The notes under the pieces were generated by a model, which made no database searches, was not told the DNA's origin, and was given only the letters and a program-made list of their open reading frames with translations. Made by a program: the position numbers and the translations under genes. Below are positions 61,635-64,000 of a stretch of 64,000 nt of DNA, piece after piece (within the stretch, counting starts at the first letter, position 1; each line of letters starts with the position of its first letter). Origin of the DNA: Clostridia bacterium (GTDB lineage: Bacteria > Bacillota > Clostridia > Christensenellales > DTU072); NCBI GenBank assembly GCA_017403145.1, contig JAFQOO010000005.1:171141-235140 (forward strand), read 5' to 3'.

Positions 61635-64000
61635 CTAGGCTCCTAAAATATTATCCTTGCCAAATACTAAATAATTATCATCTGAAGCATATTCATCTAG
61701 CAAATCTTCGTTAACGTATAGTTTTGCAGACAATGCGATACCATTGAATGAATCGTTTTCAATTTCTACCTTACTATCGGTTAAAATAGAAATTTCTTTG
61801 AGACTTCCGCAACTTAGGAATACTTTATTGCCAATATACACTAGATTTGAATTTTCTCCAACCGTCAATCTAGCCAATTGATAGTTAGATGCATTATTAT
61901 CGGTCAAATTTCTGTTAAATGCACCATCTGCAATAGAAACAATATTATTATCAAGTACCAAATCAACTTCATCACCAACGTAAGAAATCAATACGTTACC
62001 GAGCATAAGGTATGTTGCGACGTTATTATTATAAGCAACGGTCAATGCATCTAGACAGTCTTCAAAAGCGCCCTCACCTACTTTTATCAACTTCGAATTT
62101 GCTTTATCAATTTGAATGGTAGCTAAAGAATAGTTCATTCTAAATGCATATTCACCGATAGTTTCTACGCTGTTAGGAATATTTAATGATGAAAGTGCTG
62201 AACAACCATCAAATGCATAAGCACCAATTTCTGTTAATATGGTACCTTCTTCAAATATGATATTTTTCAAATTGGTAAGGTTTGCAAAAGCTCCACCCCT
62301 CAATTTAACAACACTACTCGGTATTACGTAACTATTAAGTTCACTATCAGAAAGTATCGTTATAGCCGAGTATAATATCGACTTGTCTACTGAATACAAT
62401 ACACCATATTGGTCTACTACAAAATTATTATTGGCTTCAACGTTAAACTTTTGTAGTGAATAACAAGCAGTAAATGCATTATCGCCAATAGTAACAACGT
62501 TTGCAGGAATGATAATTTCGTCGATAAATAACGTTTTATCAAAACCGGCAAAAGCATTGTCAGCTATTGCAACAACAGGCTTACCTTTATAATTATTGGG
62601 AATACGTAAGGTAACGTGAGAATACTCGGCAAGAGTTGTTTCAAAACCAACGACGGTATAACTTGAAGGATTATCAACATCGTCAGCTTCATATATCAAG
62701 CCTTCGGTACCAATCCATTCATCAGACCATTTTGCGTATAAAGTAACGTCTTTGGTAATCTTCAAAGTTGCTAAATCGACAGGCAAAGTAACAAAATTGC
62801 TTTCTGTATACCAGCCTTCAAATATAAACCTACCTTCCGTACCATCAGGATATGACGGAGTAACCAATGTATCGGGAGCTGTAATTCCTACGGTTGCATA
62901 ATTGATAAGTTGAGGTTCGCCTATTAATGTGTAATCATAAGAATAGCCATCAGCACCCTGTGATATAGTCAAGTTGTTAAAGGATACGCTAAATTGTTTA
63001 ACATCAACCGAAGCATAGAACGCCCTATCGTAGAACGCATCTTCACTATACTCGTGGAAATCATCAACAGGAATTCCATTTGCATATTCTTCAACCGAAT
63101 ACCATACTCTTTGTGCGCCAATCATCCAATATGCATTATTGGTGGGTGCAATCCCAACGGAATCTCTTATAGCAGAATAATAAGAGCCCTCATAATATAC
63201 GTAATCACCGGCGGTATAAGAAGTGTTTGCATCGTACATAGGTGCATATTCATAATAATACCAAGCAACTACCTCGTATCCTTGCATAATTATTTGTGGA
63301 GGAACAACATCTTTACCAACTTCAACGTAGATAGGTTCTGGATTAAACTCAACGTCTTTTAGATATTCAACGTCGGGCAATCTAAACTCTACTTTATATG
63401 GACGTCTTGCCAAATCGAAGTAATAGTCAGCATTATCTACAACGTCAACTGGGAAAGTGGCTTTCTTCTCCTTCGATAAAGTAGGTGAAGTATACCACAA
63501 AATTTCATAATATTTACCATCATATCCTGGATAATTGGTGCCATCTATCTCTCTATCGAGAGTTAAATCTATAGCGGGTATACGTTCACCATATTCATAT
63601 TTCAAAGTATCGGTAACGTTTTCGTCCATACCATCCATACGATAATGGAAGTTTATATTAAAGACTTTGGGTGTATAATATGCATATACGTTAACGTCTT
63701 CTACCATCGCAATTTGCTTTAAGGGGAATTCTATAAGCTCTCCTTCACCAAAATTGGGATTATAGCCACGATTGGTTACTTTCCAAACACCATTGTACCC
63801 TGTCTTATCCGGAACAATAGGCTCTTGGTCGATAAAAGTGTTATAGGGAACGGTTCTTGTTGCATTGGCAATTATCTTATTATCTTCATCGTAAAAATAC
63901 ATTGAATATGATTTAATATCATATTTTGCAGTAATCAACAAGTCCACCGTTGCTTTATTGTATATGGGTTCTTGGGAGGTAGCATTGTCAATCCAAGTAC
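61635..64000 (-). CDS. Surface protein with InlB-like repeats, CBM-like segment and leucine-rich repeats (5' end outside window)
   Basis: The frame is open to the window edge at 64000; the first in-frame start inside (GTG at 63947) is not the real start because coding sequence with repeat character continues upstream (IYNKATVDLLITAKYDI). Visible parts: InlB-type beta-repeats (GYNGVWKVTNRGYNPNFGEG, EGWYTESNFVTLPVD with YAKWS), a carbohydrate-binding-like segment YDANTSYTAGDYVYYEGSYY, and BspA-type leucine-rich repeats (IGDNAFTACYSLQKF, IGAYAFDGCSALSSL, IGEYAFRMNYSLATI). Such proteins bind host or dietary ligands outside the cell. No sortase signal is seen at the C-terminus. It ends five bases before the PurL-like start. 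Confidence 0.82.
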   Translation of the reverse strand, partial: TWIDNATSQEPIYNKATVDLLITAKYDIKSYSMYFYDEDNKIIANATRTVPYNTFIDQEPIVPDKTGYNGVWKVTNRGYNPNFGEGELIEFPLKQIAMVEDVNVYAYYTPKVFNINFHYRMDGMDENVTDTLKYEYGERIPAIDLTLDREIDGTNYPGYDGKYYEILWYTSPTLSKEKKATFPVDVVDNADYYFDLARRPYKVEFRLPDVEYLKDVEFNPEPIYVEVGKDVVPPQIIMQGYEVVAWYYYEYAPMYDANTSYTAGDYVYYEGSYYSAIRDSVGIAPTNNAYWMIGAQRVWYSVEEYANGIPVDDFHEYSEDAFYDRAFYASVDVKQFSVSFNNLTISQGADGYSYDYTLIGEPQLINYATVGITAPDTLVTPSYPDGTEGRFIFEGWYTESNFVTLPVDLATLKITKDVTLYAKWSDEWIGTEGLIYEADDVDNPSSYTVVGFETTLAEYSHVTLRIPNNYKGKPVVAIADNAFAGFDKTLFIDEIIIPANVVTIGDNAFTACYSLQKFNVEANNNFVVDQYGVLYSVDKSILYSAITILSDSELNSYVIPSSVVKLRGGAFANLTNLKNIIFEEGTILTEIGAYAFDGCSALSSLNIPNSVETIGEYAFRMNYSLATIQIDKANSKLIKVGEGAFEDCLDALTVAYNNNVATYLMLGNVLISYVGDEVDLVLDNNIVSIADGAFNRNLTDNNASNYQLARLTVGENSNLVYIGNKVFLSCGSLKEISILTDSKVEIENDSFNGIALSAKLYVNEDLLDEYASDDNYLVFGKDNILGA

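Noticed and set aside
63947..63949. Start of the leucine-rich repeat protein at 63947
   Set aside because: The frame stays open and repeat-like up to the window edge, so the real start is outside.

Overview
The window looks like a chromosome segment of an uncultured, low-GC, endospore-forming anaerobic member of the Clostridia, probably gut-associated. The basis is a complete spoIIA / spoVA / spoIIIA gene set, a SCIFF peptide with its radical-SAM maturase, clostridial gene order (yajC, SCIFF, secDF, recJ, relA; tgt-queA-ruvBAC), a TM1266-type regulator, and secreted or intracellular enzymes for host and plant glycans. Most genes lie on the minus strand. No CRISPR array, transposase, prophage or rRNA gene was seen.

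Region 1 (1-3898, minus): Asp23-nusB-xseA-xseB, then a roughly 615-nt gap without a gene, a small membrane protein and tlyA. The gap has its own promoter-like sequence. Its position between xseB and the CorB-like membrane protein beside tlyA, its length and its base composition fit the large non-coding OLE RNA and its protein partner OapA. Region 2 (4001-15613, minus): an acidic lipoprotein, then a sporulation block that reads spoIIAA-spoIIAB-sigF, a 27-codon ORF, spoVAC-spoVAD-spoVAE, an M24 peptidase, efp, and spoIIIAA to spoIIIAH. Region 3 (15796-23052): an HtrA-like lipoprotein protease, a small membrane protein, a CoA-disulfide-reductase/rhodanese fusion, six tRNA genes and a P-type cation ATPase.

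Region 4 (23100-36965): relA, recJ, secF, secD, SCIFF maturase and SCIFF peptide, a TIGR04086-like membrane protein in the opposite direction, yajC, tgt, queA, ruvB, ruvA, ruvC. Region 5 (37034-47206): a TM1266-like regulator with a nitrate/taurine/thiamine-type ABC importer behind a strong promoter and a structured leader that can fold in two exclusive ways around the ribosome binding site. Upstream of it, an ABC ATPase with broken motifs follows pgi, a sugar-phosphate isomerase, hpf, clpC and galU.

Region 6 (47341-57000): gtrA, a 21-codon hydrophobic ORF, tRNA-Leu(CAG) whose 3' end and downstream DNA are repeated 202 bp away, a GH43 lipoprotein, tRNA-Leu(GAG), a large secreted clan GH-A glycosidase, a GH29 alpha-L-fucosidase and a GH2 beta-mannosidase. 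Region 7 (57070-64000): a membrane protein, then a minus-strand set of a surface protein with InlB-like repeats, a carbohydrate-binding-like segment and leucine-rich repeats (cut by the window end), a 1006-residue PurL homologue with lost catalytic residues, a small membrane protein and a short pyrophosphatase-like protein.

Points most worth a second look: the OLE RNA/OapA locus, the leader at 39811-39917, the PurL-like pseudoenzyme, the ABC ATPase with broken motifs, the tRNA-Leu duplication, and a strong preference for ACGT over ATGT at synonymous positions. All assignments come from reading the sequence; no database search was run.
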